Origin: Cricetomys ansorgei
Lineage: Eukaryota > Chordata > Mammalia > Rodentia > Nesomyidae
Length of the DNA stretch: 64,000 bases
Assembly (NCBI GenBank): GCA_026225945.1
Contig: JAMJFZ010000711.1
Span: 2,457,501 to 2,521,500, forward strand
Reading direction: 5' to 3'
Shown: piece after piece, positions 21,220 to 56,668 of the stretch
Position numbering within the stretch: position 1 is the stretch's first letter
Layout of the letters: the number at the start of each line of letters is the position of its first letter
Notes under the pieces: model-generated
Told to the model about the DNA's origin: nothing
Database searches by the model: none
The model's input: the letters and a program-made list of their open reading frames with translations, nothing else
Position numbers and translations under genes: made by a program

Positions 21220-23721
21220 GAATTAAAACCTGGAAAACTGAGACCTGACACGGAGATGTCTAAACTAACAATGTTTTCCTGTGGTCCCAAGGAACCTTGC
21301 CCATACTTTTAACATGTTGTACTCATTGTATCAGCATCTGTTTTCCACTCCACAGGAAATAAACATCTGTTTCCATATCACCATACCACAACATCTGGCA
21401 TATAAGACATAATCAAATGCATACTGTACTTCTTTTAATGACAGGTGACAGAGGCTCTCACATCACATAAGATTTTGAATGCCTCCTATAATCCTTTGAA
21501 ACTGTTCATCGTTTTATTTTTTATAGTTTGATTTCTAGGTCTTGTTTCAGAACTATCTACATGAAACTTTAAGTAACAGCTCCTTCCTAGTTGGTCCCTT
21601 AGCAATGCGTCTACCACTGCTCCTCACAAATTTAATTTGTGTCTAATTCACAGCATTGGCGGGATTGCTTTAATATGGTTCTCCAGACTTTTTTATCAGA
21701 AATGTTAACACTAGCTACTCTTCTGCCAATGCTGCATTTGTGCTTGTTTTCTCTCCCTCTATCTCTCGCCTCTGTGCATGCACACTCCAGGTCTATTAAT
21801 TATAAAGTCAGGCCTAACATCAGGCCCTCCCACACTGCATTTGGAGAAGAAATTATTTGAAGAGCCCAATATTACTTTTTCTGTCTGGATTCACACTATA
21901 TGAGCTCTTCAAGAACAACCTAATCACAAACAAAGAGCTCCTTACAATGTCTTCTCTTACTGGGCTGGATAACTACAGATTGGTATAATCAAAAGAATGA
22001 AGCAGAAAAGCCACCCAGCAGCTGTAAAAAGGCAGCTTAAGTTTGTCAGATGGCTAATAGAAGAAATTAGACAGCTAAGACTACAGAAGGGGCTACAAAG
22101 AGCCAAAGGTGAGACCCATTAGCTCCAGTGACTGAAAGATGTCCTGAGAGCCACCCTGGCTTAAGAGCTGAAGAGGCATCCACACTGTGGGAGCTTTAAC
22201 ACTAGCTGCTGAATGCTAGCAGGGCTACTGGCACCAAAGCCCAGAGCAGTGAGCCTCTGACTTGTGCATCTAGAGATGCTTGTGGCTTTGAAGACAGCAA
22301 TATTACTCATCTATTTCATGGAGCCACAGCCTCTGAAGAGTATTTGGTCCGAGTATCTAGAGATATAAGCCTCTGGGTTTTAAGGCCTAGAGCTGCAAGT
22401 TTCTAGTTCCCAGGGCCTTGAACTATAACTTTCTTGGTCTTTTAAGCTTAGCCTATAAGCATCACACGTTTATGAGTTCAGGCTACTACTCATCTATTAT
22501 CATTTTTTATCTCAACAGCAAAAGAACAACTCTCAGTGTTGTTAAAATTCCTTCCCCGAGTGAGGCATCTACCTCTCTTCCAAAGGTCCCAATGATAGAC
22601 CAAGATATGATTCCACCAAAGTTCACTCTGGAAAAGCAATGAGTCAATTAGACTTACTTACACAGTAATAGGTGTGAGGGTTATGAACAGATTGGGCGAC
22701 CTTAAAGCAATCACACTAGAAGATCTACACACTACAAATAAATAGAGCCCCCTCCCTAGTCTTTCCTCCTCCCTGAGGCCAACTGCATGAGTCTTGTTGG
22801 AAGGAGTACTTGAGTACTCTGTATTATGGCCCTACACAGCCCTCCTTTTATGAGAGGCCAGCTGTCAATGAGTTCAGCTATAGTGATAATTTACAAGAAG
22901 ACACAGTTGAACTCACGAAATGGTGGCAGTTTGGCTGAGATTACCCAGTCACTGTGACGACTTGCTTGTGGCTTTGGGAAGGAATTAGCCACTTCCCACT
23001 GCCATCTTCATGTGAAGGACCTGGTTAGTGTCTTCCTCCAGATGTTGGCTACTAAAGAATTCCTAAGAACACTGGATTAAATTCCACTGGAGTGGTTGTC
23101 TGGCCATCCAGATGCTTGTCATTTAGTTGAAAACATAGGGCTAAGGATCATCACCTTGGAGCTTTACACTAGTCAAGTGTTAAACTGTGTCAAGTAAACT
23201 AATTTCCTTAACGACAGCTTTCCTCCATCTCTTTTAAAAAGACTTTCTTTCCATGGGTTCGGGGCTCAAACTCAGGTTGCCATGGTTATGTAGGAAGTGC
23301 CTCTACATGTGGAGCCACCTTACTGACTCAAATTATTATTATTATTTTTCAAAGCTGGCTTTTAAAGTCAGGGATCCTAAAGTTTTGGAATTCTTAAAGT
23401 CTGAAAACTGCCAAGCAAACTTTTAAGTCTTCTTTTTTTTGTTGTTTTTTTTTAATTTTTGTCCACAAGTCAAAGAAACCCAGCGAGTTCAGGTATAAAA
23501 GGCACCTTACCAGTATCCAGTATTATCTCTGAATTTGGAAAAACAAGATTAGTCAACATAGACAAAAGAAATACATAAGTCAAAATGTCTGAAGGCCCAA
23601 AGGGCAGTCTCAATCAACATCTGCATTTGACACACTAGAAAAAAAGAGCTTTTTAATATCTCTGTCTTAGAGATTAATTTTTAAAATTGCATCTAAGTCA
23701 ATTTAAAAATATTTTACAGTC

Positions 23722-23880
23722 AGGCTTAGTGGCACACACCTTTAATTCCAGCACTTGGGAGGCAGAGGCAGACAGCTCTCTGTAAGTTCAAGGCCAGCCT
23801 AGTCTCCACAGTGAGTTCTAGGACAGCCAGAAGTACATAGTGAGACCTTGTCTCAGGAAACAAAAAAAAGGAAGAAAAGA
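23722..23880 (+). repeat. B1 SINE
   Basis: 'caggcttagtggcacacacctttaattccagcacttgggaggcagaggcagac...gtgagaccttgtctc' with an A-rich tail. Confidence 0.93.
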
Positions 23881-24029
23881 AAAATAAAATGGGTATTTAA
23901 AAAACTTTTTGCTAGTCATTTTAAATAATGAGACATAAATGGTGCTTTCTGGATGCTCATAAGTTGACATAGATACCCAGTATGGGCAGATATCATACAT
24001 GAACCTAAACAAGCTATGTTAACTTCTGC

Positions 24030-24360
24030 CATGGGTACAAAACAACCAACTTAAAGGATTATTTTGGTTCACAGTTTCAGAAGCTTCAGTGTGTGATGGC
24101 TTGGCCTTGTTGCTTTGAGGCCTGAAGAAAGGGTGTATCACAATGGAAGCACATGGTGAAAGTTTGTTCACCATCATGCAGTCAAGTAACAAAGAGTGAG
24201 AGGAAGAGAATGAATCCCAACATCCTCTTCAAGGGTATGGCCCAAATGACTCTATGGCCTTCTACCAGACTCTACTTCCCAAAGGTCCCATGGTGCTACA
24301 GATGGTGACTGAGCCTTTAAATACACAGTCTATTGGAGAACATTTAAGATCTGTAAATGA
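24030..24360 (+). repeat. Interspersed repeat, family unassigned
   Basis: 'attattttggttcacagtttcagaagcttcag...gagcctttaaatacacagtc...gagaacatttaagatc' has the pattern of a common interspersed repeat, but I cannot name the family. Confidence 0.35.
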
Positions 24361-24599
24361 TAGCTCTGGGTTTCAATATCTCTAATAGTCTACTTGTCAT
24401 TGCTTCTCATTCTCTTGTAATTGCAATACTTTGAGAGAAAATCAATAGCTCAGAATTGCTGCTAACAAAATGGTTGCCCTCCCAGGTCCTGTGGTAAAAC
24501 ACTTTCACTAAGATTTATAACCACTGGTTAAAATCATCAAGAATTCTTTTATTTCTATAGCTTCTATATTTTTTCATGGCTTTGTATACATATTTATTT

Positions 24600-25115
24600 C
24601 AGCGTTTGCCTTAGCTTTAAGAAAGTTTTAAGACATAATCCACATATACAAATCACCATTTACAGAATAGTTTTTAGCATTCTCAAAACTGCCAGCATCA
24701 TCACAATCTGACTTTACATCTTTTTGTTTTGTGAATTTTTTTATTCTAGAGCACTTTCATCCTCCCCCAAATAAGCCTCAAATTCAGTAACAGTTAATCC
24801 TCTCTCCTGACCCACAGCAACCACTGATCTTCGGCTCCAGATTCACCTTTTCTAGATATTTTTACAAATTAAATCAGTGTGTGGTCTTTTAGAATTGGCT
24901 TCCTTCGCTTGCCATGTTTTCAAGATTACCCGTGCCACAGGCATGTCAGGTCTTCATTCCTTTTTTATTGCAAATAAAAAATACAAAATACGCCAGTGTG
25001 GGAACTCAGCACACCCTAGCCTGTTGCAGTCGGTGGACAACTGAGTTGTTCCCATTGTTTTAGGCTAAGAATAGTGCTATTGACATTTGTGTACTATTTT
25101 TTTTGTAAGAATGTT
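24600..25115 (-). repeat. Old L1 fragment
   Basis: 'ctgacccacagcaaccactgatct', 'gtgtggtcttttagaattggcttccttcgcttgccatgttttcaag', 'gtcttcattccttttttattg', 'gttgttcccattgttttaggctaagaatagtgc' and 'gacatttgtgtac' follow the reverse order of an old L1 3' region. Confidence 0.6.
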
Positions 25116-25125
25116 TTTCTTTTTT

Positions 25126-25319
25126 AAAACGATTATTTTAAATTATTATGTCTAGGTATGGCTATGTGCGTATGCCTACAGAGACCAGAGGTGGCAGGTC
25201 CCTTGAAGCTGGAGTTACAGGTGATGGTGAGTCACCAAATATGGGTGCTGGAAATTGAACTTGAGTCCTCTGCCAGGGCAGTGTGAGCTTTTAACCACTT
25301 AGTTGTCTCTCCAACCCAC
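25126..25319 (-). repeat. B3-type SINE
   Basis: 'gagaccagaggtggcaggtcccttgaagctggagttacagg...gggtgctggaaattgaacttgagtcctctgcc...gttgtctctccaaccc'. Confidence 0.85.
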
Positions 25320-25865
25320 TATTTTCATTTCTACTGAGTTCTAATCAGTTTAGACTATTCTAAACAAGTACTTAGACTAAGAGACAAAAAATAAATGATA
25401 TTAATGCTCCCATTACTTTCTGTACCATTAGGAACTGCTTATCTTGAAACCAGGCTTATACATGCATTCTACACAAAAATCCATCTTGTGCATACAGAGT
25501 AATTTTTTAATCATGCAGATACTTAACTTTCTTCTCTTCTTGTTTCCCTGGGGATAACTATGCATTTATAACATGCCAGGAGTATATGCCACATCTAAGA
25601 GCTCTTGGAAATTAAAACTAATTCAATTTGTTCACACTATACAAAATGCTATTGCAAGAGCAAGAATAACTCAACTAGAAAGGTCATCCAACATTTAATT
25701 CTCACCATCTGCTCTGAAAGTCAAACTAACTTAACCATATTGACCCAGGACTGTCATAGACAACAGTCTTTGATGTCCTCTTACCAAGCCAAGAGACAGT
25801 TTGTGTTAAATAACTTGTACCTCTACCAAATCACTGAACAAGCAGAACAGATTGGTTTTTTTTTT

Positions 25866-26108
25866 TTAAGATTAATTATTTCTGCCTGCATGTATATCTA
25901 TGCACAACATACCATGTCTGATGTATGGTATGATGCATGGTATGATGATGTATGTATGGTCTGACGTCCTTGGGGGACAGAAGGAATCAGACTCCCCAGA
26001 ACTGTAGTTACAGATGGTTGTGGGCCACTGTCTGAGTGCTGGGAACCAAAGCTGGGTTCTTTGAAAGAACAGCAAGTGCCCTTAATCACTGAACCATCTC
26101 TCCAGCCC
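25866..26108 (-). repeat. B3-type SINE
   Basis: 'gcctgcatgtatatctatgcac' tail and 'gggccactgtctgagtgctgggaaccaaagctgggttctttg...ctgaaccatctctccagcccc' head in reverse. It contains a small 'tatgatg' duplication at about 25,920-25,955. Confidence 0.85.
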
Positions 26109-26393
26109 CAAAACAGATTTTGACTAGGTAAAAACAAGTAGCTATATGACCAAAATAGATTCAGTTGAACTTTGGGACATAGTTTTGTAGATTGGGTTTG
26201 GTAATCTAGGGTCCTGGTTACATATCTGCTCACAGAATAATCATTCTTGTTCTGTCATATTGAAATTGATTAATGCTTTTTATCTTGAGTAGTGAAATAC
26301 ATTGAATAGCCAATTAAGATACAGGACTGAACAACAACCATTTATTAACAAGAAAGCTTGAGCATAATCACTACCTTGAAAATTGGACGCATA

Positions 26394-26575
26394 GCCAGGG
26401 GTGGTGGTGCACGCCTTTAGTCCCAGCATTCAGGAGACACAAGCAGTAGACCTCTGAGTTTAAGGTCAGCCTGGTCTATAGAGTCAATTACAGGACAGCC
26501 ATGGGTAGCTACACAGAGAAACTCTGTCTTGGAAGAAAGGAAAGAAGGGAGGGAAGGAAGGAGGGGGGAAACTTA
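26394..26575 (+). repeat. B1 SINE with GGAA tail
   Basis: 'ggggtggtggtgcacgcctttagtcccagcattcaggagac...aaactctgtcttgg' followed by a GGAA-rich tail. Confidence 0.9.
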
Positions 26576-27286
26576 GATTATGTAATCATAACCCAGTAAC
26601 CTAGGCTTCTGGCTGAAGGAGGCCAGAGGAAAACTGAAAAAAAGTCACACCACATGCAAACTCCTAAGCTACCAAACTCTAACAAGGGTGGGGCTGGGGA
26701 CAGCTAAACTAGATCCTTGTAACAACAAACAACTGCAAACCGATCTAACAAGTAGCTAATAGGTTCATATATTTTAAAGACACTGTTAATACTGTTTTTT
26801 CTTCAGATCACTTAACTTTCACCTTTTCAAGACAAAAGACACTGTGCTGCTATCAGTGACCATTTTTCCAATTTTTTAAAATTATCTGCCAAAACAGCAC
26901 AAAACTGATTCAAGTCTCCAAAACTATTAAGTTCCCTTCCTATATAAGGACCCTGTGGCTCCTTTGCTATACATGCTTCCTGGATGAGAAGCTAATATAT
27001 TCAGCTTTGATTACAGATGAGATCCTAGTGGTCTTCAGCCAATTTGCTTCACCAGTATGAGTCCTTTTTAAATGAGACAAAAAGCTCTGCCTTCATATGC
27101 AAAGGTACTGAATCCTATATTCTAATATACTAATGTTAACACTGTTCAGTACAAGTTCACTGGTATTAAACATAGGAATTTATTAAATATAAGCACATCA
27201 ATCTGCAGATATAAAAACCGACAGCCAACCTTTCTTGATTGAAAAACAACAAACTTACTAATCTTAAAAAATACTCCCTGAATCTA

Positions 27287-27426
27287 GATGTGGTGATATG
27301 ATATATCCCTGTAATGCCAGTACACAGGAGGCAGGGGCTCGCATCAAAAGCTAAAGGACATTCTCAGATACAGAGGGAGTTGAGACCAGACTGGGCCATA
27401 TGAGAACCTATCTCAAAAACAACCAA
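27287..27426 (+). repeat. B1-related SINE, old
   Basis: 'gatatatccctgtaatgccagtacacaggaggcagggg...gaccagactgggccatatgagaacctatctc'. Confidence 0.6.
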
Positions 27427-27601
27427 AAAAGAAAAAAAAAACAAAGAAAAGAAAAAGGAAGGGAGGAAGGAAGGAACGAAGGAAGGAAGGAAGGAAGAAA
27501 GAAAGAAAAGGGAAGGGAAGGAAAAGGAAAAGGAAAAGGAAAGGAAAAGAAAAGAAAAAAGAAAAGAAAAGAAAAGAAAAGAAAAGAAAAGAAAAGAAAA
27601 G

Positions 27602-27627
<26 letters not shown>
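27427..27627. repeat. Purine microsatellite (GGAA)n/(GAAAA)n
   Basis: 200 bases of A and G: (GGAA)n, a mixed block, then about 15 units of (GAAAA). Probably an expanded SINE tail. It lies about 500 bases beyond the Hikeshi 3' end. Lys/Glu-rich or Phe/Ser-rich frames over it are artefacts. Confidence 0.95.
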
Positions 27628-27633
<6 letters not shown>

Positions 27634-28108
27634 CTCCTTGAAGATGTTTTCCATCTTAAAACACATACTTGGTGTTTTTAAAAAGTTCCCCAATTATGAA
27701 ATAGCTGGTTTAAAACTACTCTAAACAGGACATGGTGGGACAAGCCAGTACCACTTAGCTACATAGTGAATTATTAGCCATCCTGAGACCGTTAAAACCA
27801 ACCAACAAAGTTAACTACTCTAGCAAAGTACTGTAAGAATAACAAAAAAGTTATACGTGCAATATTATTTTGAATACTACTACTGTGAGTAGAATTTATT
27901 TTAAGAAATGAATGACAGCCAATACAAAATGTTTGCCTCTGAGAAGCATTTCACACTTAGAAGGGGAAGATAATTAATATTGAACATTTTCCTTGTTCAG
28001 TGTTTCTAATTTTTATAAGGGTTTGAGTAAGCTTCAGTCACTGAGAAGTTTGAAAGGTAGGTAGGCTTCACAGTCCTTTTGACTTCATGCTTTGATATGA
28101 CAAATTAT

Positions 28109-28114
28109 TTTATT
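28109..28114 (-). terminator. Hikeshi candidate poly(A) signal
   Basis: AATAAA on the minus strand only five bases past the Hikeshi stop codon. If used it would give a minimal 3' UTR; further signals downstream may be used instead. Confidence 0.4.
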
Positions 28115-28118
28115 CAAA

Positions 28119-52518
<24,400 letters not shown>

Positions 52519-52605
52519 GGCAGCGCCCTCGGCGCCTCGGCTCGGCCAGCGGGCCCTCAGGCCGGAGATCAGGAATTCTGCAGCCACTGTCCTAATCGAA
52601 CTCAA

Positions 52606-52618
52606 GAACCTTCCAGAA
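52606..52618. promoter_or_regulatory. Perfect three-unit heat-shock element
   Basis: GAA-cc-TTC-ca-GAA: three alternating GAA/TTC units with exact two-base spacing, the canonical HSF1 trimer site. It lies about 90-100 bases upstream of the Hikeshi ATG, so in the proximal promoter or 5' leader. HSF1 binding is inferred. Confidence 0.6.
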
Positions 52619-52791
52619 TTTGCAGGAGGGAACGTGCCCCTCCACTACATAGTACCGCAAGAACGCTTTCTGGACCGGCGACCTCTGACCCTCCCTTCCT
52701 AACCTGCACGCCTCTCAGAGAGGAGTACTTCCGGGTCTTACACCCATTTCCTCCTTCTAAGGGAATAAGGAGGAGCCGGCATCTCACCAAG

Positions 52792-52811
52792 ACTACAAAT
52801 CCCATAGTGCC
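52792..52811 (+). promoter_or_regulatory. ZNF143/SBS-like site
   Basis: 'actacaaatcccatagtgcc' closely follows the 'ACTACAAnTCCCAnnATGC' type motif of ZNF143-bound housekeeping promoters, about 275 bases upstream of the Hikeshi ATG. Confidence 0.6.
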
Positions 52812-53014
52812 ATGCGCTGGCTTCCGAGGAAGTGAGCCCGGAGAATTTGAATGTTAGAATGCCAGTACTTGATTTCCGTCACAGTTGTTTGTGTGAGTCA
52901 AAATTTCTAAGTGCACTGCCTAGAGAAGACGTTTCTGAGGTTTAACATTTTAGGAGTAACAATGCGCCTTTACCAGAATCGCTTTACTCAGCCTCTTCCC
53001 TACAACACCCCCCC

Positions 53015-53150
53015 TCTCCCCGGGTAAATATTATCTCCGTTTTATACATGAGGGAAGTTGAAGTTCAGGGTAACCAGCCCTATCACTTGACACAGCTGTG
53101 AATTTTAGAGCGCAAATTTAAGTTGTCATCCAATTCCTGCCTTCTTTCTG
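53015..53150 (-). repeat. MIR SINE, ancient
   Basis: 'attatctccgttttatacatgagggaagttgaagttcagggtaac...cacttgacacagctgtgaattttagag' matches the reverse MIR core in order. Confidence 0.7.
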
Positions 53151-53199
53151 CCAAACACTATCTCAGAAGTGCTTCTGTATTTTTATCTCTTCATTTTTA

Positions 53200-53285
53200 T
53201 GGCAGAGTCTACTCGTGAACCTCCTTTCTTGGCTTCCAAAGTACTGGAATTGTAGGTGCGGACCACTGGAGCTATGGAGGGCCGG
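53200..53285 (-). repeat. B1 fragment, diverged
   Basis: 'ggcagagtctactcgtgaacctcctttcttggcttccaaagtactggaattgtaggtgcggaccactgg'. Confidence 0.5.
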
Positions 53286-53399
53286 AAGTACTATTTTTTT
53301 TCCGTAATTACTAATTTTAACAAGTAGTTGTATTTTGTTTATATTCCTTGTAGCACTTTCCAGCTTCTCTTACTTTTCCCACTAATGTGCTGTACAACT

Positions 53400-53580
53400 A
53401 ACTGTGGGCAGTCTATGTAACAGCTGCTTCAGTAGCTCATTTGCAAAATGAAAACAGTTTACCTGTTGTCTAAAGTAAACCCTAAAGAATTGTTGTGAGG
53501 ATTAAGTGATAAATTAATTGATAACTGCCACTGAGAATAGCATCTGGTGGTGCTTAATTAGTGGGAGTTTTATTGTAAAA
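53400..53580 (+). repeat. MIR SINE, ancient
   Basis: 'cttcagtagctcatttgcaaaatgaaaacagtttacctg...gaattgttgtgaggattaagtgataaattaattg...gagaatagcatctggtggtgcttaatt' follows the forward MIR consensus well. Confidence 0.75.
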
Positions 53581-53583
53581 TAC

Positions 53584-53718
53584 TTTTTTTTTTTAAGACA
53601 GGGTTTTGCATAGCCTAGAATTTTCTGTGTAGTCAGGGATGACCTTGGACTCCTGATCCTCCTTTCTCCACCTCCCAAGTGCTGGGATCACAAACACACA
53701 CCACCATGCCTGGATTAA
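53584..53718 (-). repeat. B1 SINE
   Basis: 'ttttttttttaagacagggttttgcatagcctag...cctcccaagtgctgggatcacaaacacacaccaccatgcctgg'. Confidence 0.92.
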
Positions 53719-53794
53719 ATGTCCTTTTTTTCCTATGGACATTTTCCTAAAAGGCTCATAGGAAATACAAAACAATATCTAAAGGAAGTAGCAT

Positions 53795-54458
53795 TGTTGG
53801 ACTTCAGGGATCCAAACTGGGACCCCCAGGGTCCAAACCGGAACGCCACATCCCCACAGAGACTCACAGATGGGATATCGATGCAAATAGCAAGAGGATT
53901 TATTCCAGTGCACTGGGACCGTTCTAACACGCAGGATAGAAGCGGCCCCAAGGAGCAAATAGTGAAGCTTTTTGAGGCATTACCGGCGTGCGTCCGGGTC
54001 CCGCCTATCCCACGCAGGAGATGAGCATGGCAGGCCCCGATCCCTTCCCTCCCAGCCCTTTTATCGGGTTAGGGCAAAGGGGTCTGGGGATGGGGGCTCG
54101 TGCAGCTGATTGGCTTCGAGCTCTCTATGTTAGACTAATTGGTCAGGAGTTTCGCGCCCGCGGGATCCAGGGGGCGTGGTCAACCTGTGCCCTTGGACTA
54201 GCCCCTTGGGACAGGGTGGCTCCTGGTATGCTGGGGAAGGATGAATCCTGCTGATAAGCTTAATGGTCATTTCCCTGTGGGTGGAGAGGAGACTGAAGAG
54301 TACTGTTAATGGCTGTACTTGGGAAGGCATTTCCCCCTATCTTAAACCCTTTCAGCATCAAGGATAGATAGCCACAGATTCTCATTCTCCCTTTCTCAGC
54401 TTTTGTTGGGCCTTATGAGGCCTACTGTCCAAGACCAAGCCAGGCTGGATTTCCGACA
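53795..54458 (-). mobile_element. ERV1-like solo LTR
   Basis: In minus-strand reading the block starts TGT ('tgtcggaaatcc') and ends ACA ('gaagtccaaca'). It contains two CCAAT boxes (at about 54,138-54,142 and 54,109-54,113), a TATA-like 'gataaaagg' (54,056-54,065) and a poly(A) signal 'aataaa' (53,899-53,904) followed by 'tcctcttgctatttgcatc', a gammaretrovirus-like R/U5 layout. About 664 bases. No clear target-site duplication was seen and no internal region is attached. It lies about 1.3-1.9 kb upstream of the Hikeshi ATG in the same orientation. Confidence 0.75.
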
Positions 54459-54460
54459 CC

Positions 54461-54801
54461 TGTCTTTCTTCCGCGTAGTGGTGACTCAGCATAGCCAGCT
54501 CTAGCTAGCAACTGCCACGTAACAGAACTCGGCTGGCCCACCGCTCTCACACCACTTTACTCCTCCCTCCTACGTAAGCTCACCCCATCCTGCCTACTAC
54601 CCCCTCACCCTCGGCCTATTTAAGGGGCTGACTTGTTCAGTAAAAGGAGTTCCTGCTTTGACATTTCTCCCAGCTTGGTGTGTGTCTTTTCTCCCGGTGG
54701 GGAGGGGTCAGGCCGCTGATACTCACCATCATGCTCAGCCCTGAGGGGGACAGGCTGGTCCCACTCCCCCTCAATGACTCCTTCTGTCAGGATGCCCAAC
54801 A
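54461..54801 (+). mobile_element. Second LTR-like block, opposite orientation
   Basis: It starts near 'tgtctttcttccgcg', holds an AP-1-like 'tgactca', a TATA-like 'tatttaag' (54,617-54,624), 'agtaaa' (54,639-54,644, a variant poly(A) signal), and ends near 'gatgcccaaca'. This is the promoter/poly(A) layout of a retroviral LTR. It abuts the minus-strand LTR. Boundaries and family are uncertain. Confidence 0.5.
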
Positions 54802-55049
54802 AGCTTTAATCCCTGTGCCTTTTGCATAGGAAGGTAGAGAATCTTTACTCAGCTTGACATAGCTGAGAATAGGCCATCAGCTACAGGAGGTCTCTCTTCC
54901 CAGGTGCAAGTTTCATGTGGAATATCAGAGATACCATGAGATAGCTGAGCCAAAGGTGAACACATAGGAAAAGATCTTTCTAATGGTGCCTGTAATTTCT
55001 TTCCTTTTCTTTCTTTCATTCTTTCCTTTTTTTTTTTTTTATTCTTTTA

Positions 55050-55212
55050 TTTTATTTTTATTTTTTCAAGTCAGGGTAACTCTGTTGTAACTCTCACTGT
55101 GCCAGAACTCACTTTGTAGACCAGACTGGCCTCGAACTCACAAAGATCCACCTGCCTCTGCCCCCTGCCTCCCAAGTGCTGAGGCTAAATGTGTGCACCA
55201 CACACCGACCGG
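55050..55212 (-). repeat. B1 SINE
   Basis: 'tcagggtaactctgttgtaac...ccagactggcctcgaactcacaaagatccacctgcctctgcc...gtgtgcaccacacacc', preceded by a T-rich tail. Confidence 0.9.
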
Positions 55213-55224
55213 GACCTCTAATTT

Positions 55225-55562
55225 CTTTACCTAACAAGTCCCTGAATGTGTAGAATAGAAAGGCTGTTCATAAGACCACTGGCAGTAGTTGTAGTTGCAG
55301 ATGAATCACTACGGTGTGATTCATCAAGGAAGACCAGGAGGCATTCTCATACCTGCAATCCCTGCCAGACCTCAGCAGAGGGAACCACTATCATGGCCAG
55401 CACTATACTGGACAGTGAAACTCCTGAAGCGTCTGAGCTCAGGTGTTTGTATTGCTCTCTCCACCATGATAGGCTATATTCCCTCAAAAATGAGCCAAAA
55501 TAAAGTATTCCTTCCTTAAGTGCTTCTTCCCAGTATGTTGTCCTGACAAGGAGAAAAGTAAC
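55225..55562 (+). repeat. Rodent interspersed repeat, LTR-like tail
   Basis: The end 'gagccaaaataaagtattccttccttaagtgcttcttcccagtatgttgtcctgacaaggagaaaagtaac' is the same type as the repeat at 381-704. The front is diverged. 55,565-56,040 is unassigned. Confidence 0.45.
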
Positions 55563-56042
55563 CGAATGCTATTGTGAGAATTTTAACTCAAAAGTAGATA
55601 CATTGATACTTTGAAACTTTCTAAACAATAGTTCTTTCTTGAAGGCAGATCTGTCTTATCACCTGGAGCAGGTTGCAAATGTCAGTTTCATCCTCACCCT
55701 GTATCAGTGCCGTGGGCTATGGCTTTGCAGCCAGTCTGTTTCCTCCCTTTTGGCAGTGTTTGATCTCAACAGAAGAAGTTGATGCTGTAGCAGTTCCAAG
55801 CTCCAAGGTATTTGCACACTTCTGCTCTAGCACTTGAAACTTCACCAAACCATTTAAAGAATAAGTGAAAGAATGCCTGCAAGTAATGAAAGACACCACC
55901 AATCAAACCTCAGAAGCTGACTTGCAGGTGATCAGGCATGTGTGAGCTTAGCCAAGGCCAGAGGAGCCACCTAGCTGAGCTCAGCACAAACAGAATCATG
56001 GGTCAAATAGCTGAGTTTTAACCTGTTAATTTTGGTTTGGTT

Positions 56043-56237
56043 TTTTAAGGGTTTTATTTTATGTGTATGGGTACTGCATGCAGTGCCCAAGGAGGCCAGA
56101 GGAAGACATCAGATCCTTTGGAATTGTAGTTACAGGTGGTTATGTGCCACCATGTGGGTGCTGGGAATTAAACCTGGGTCCTCTAGAAGAGAAGCCAGCC
56201 AGCTTTATTAAATACTGAACCATCTCTCCAGCCCTTT
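56043..56237 (-). repeat. B3-type SINE
   Basis: 'ttttatgtgtatgggtactgcatgcagtgcccaaggaggccagaggaagacatcagatcc...ctgaaccatctctccagccc'. Confidence 0.93.
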
Positions 56238-56497
56238 GTTATGTTTTGATAAGCAGCAAAAGCTAATTTTATATAGGTCTTTCATAATCTATATTCGCTT
56301 TTAAATCCTTTCATTATGAAAAGTACTTAAGTATATATTTGACATTCATTTACTACCCAGTCCTACATTTAGGAATGCATGGATTAAACTTAACACAAGT
56401 AGTCTACCAATGGCCTCTATCTCCGAGGCATTTTAAAATTCTTTTTTATTTTACTTTTATTGTTGTTGTTATTACTACTACTATTTTTTTTTTGGGG

Positions 56498-56668
56498 GGG
56501 GTTCCTCTGTTGTAACTCTGGCTGTCCTGGAACTCACTCTGTAGACCAGGCTAGCCTAGAACTCAGAGAGATTTGCCTGCCTCTGCCTCCCCAGTGCTAA
56601 GATTAAAAGTGTGCACTGCTGCCACCCACCACCACCACCACCACCACCACCACCACCACCACCACCTG
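56498..56668 (-). repeat. B1 SINE with (CAC)n
   Basis: 'gttcctctgttgtaactctggctgtcctggaactcactctgtagaccaggctagcctag...gcctctgcctccccagtgctaag', then about 15 CAC units at 56,622-56,667. The His-run frame here is an artefact. 56,670-57,480 is unassigned. Confidence 0.92.

Noticed and set aside
27364..27693. Lys/Glu-rich and Phe/Ser-rich frames
   Set aside because: They arise from the (GGAA)n/(GAAAA)n microsatellite.
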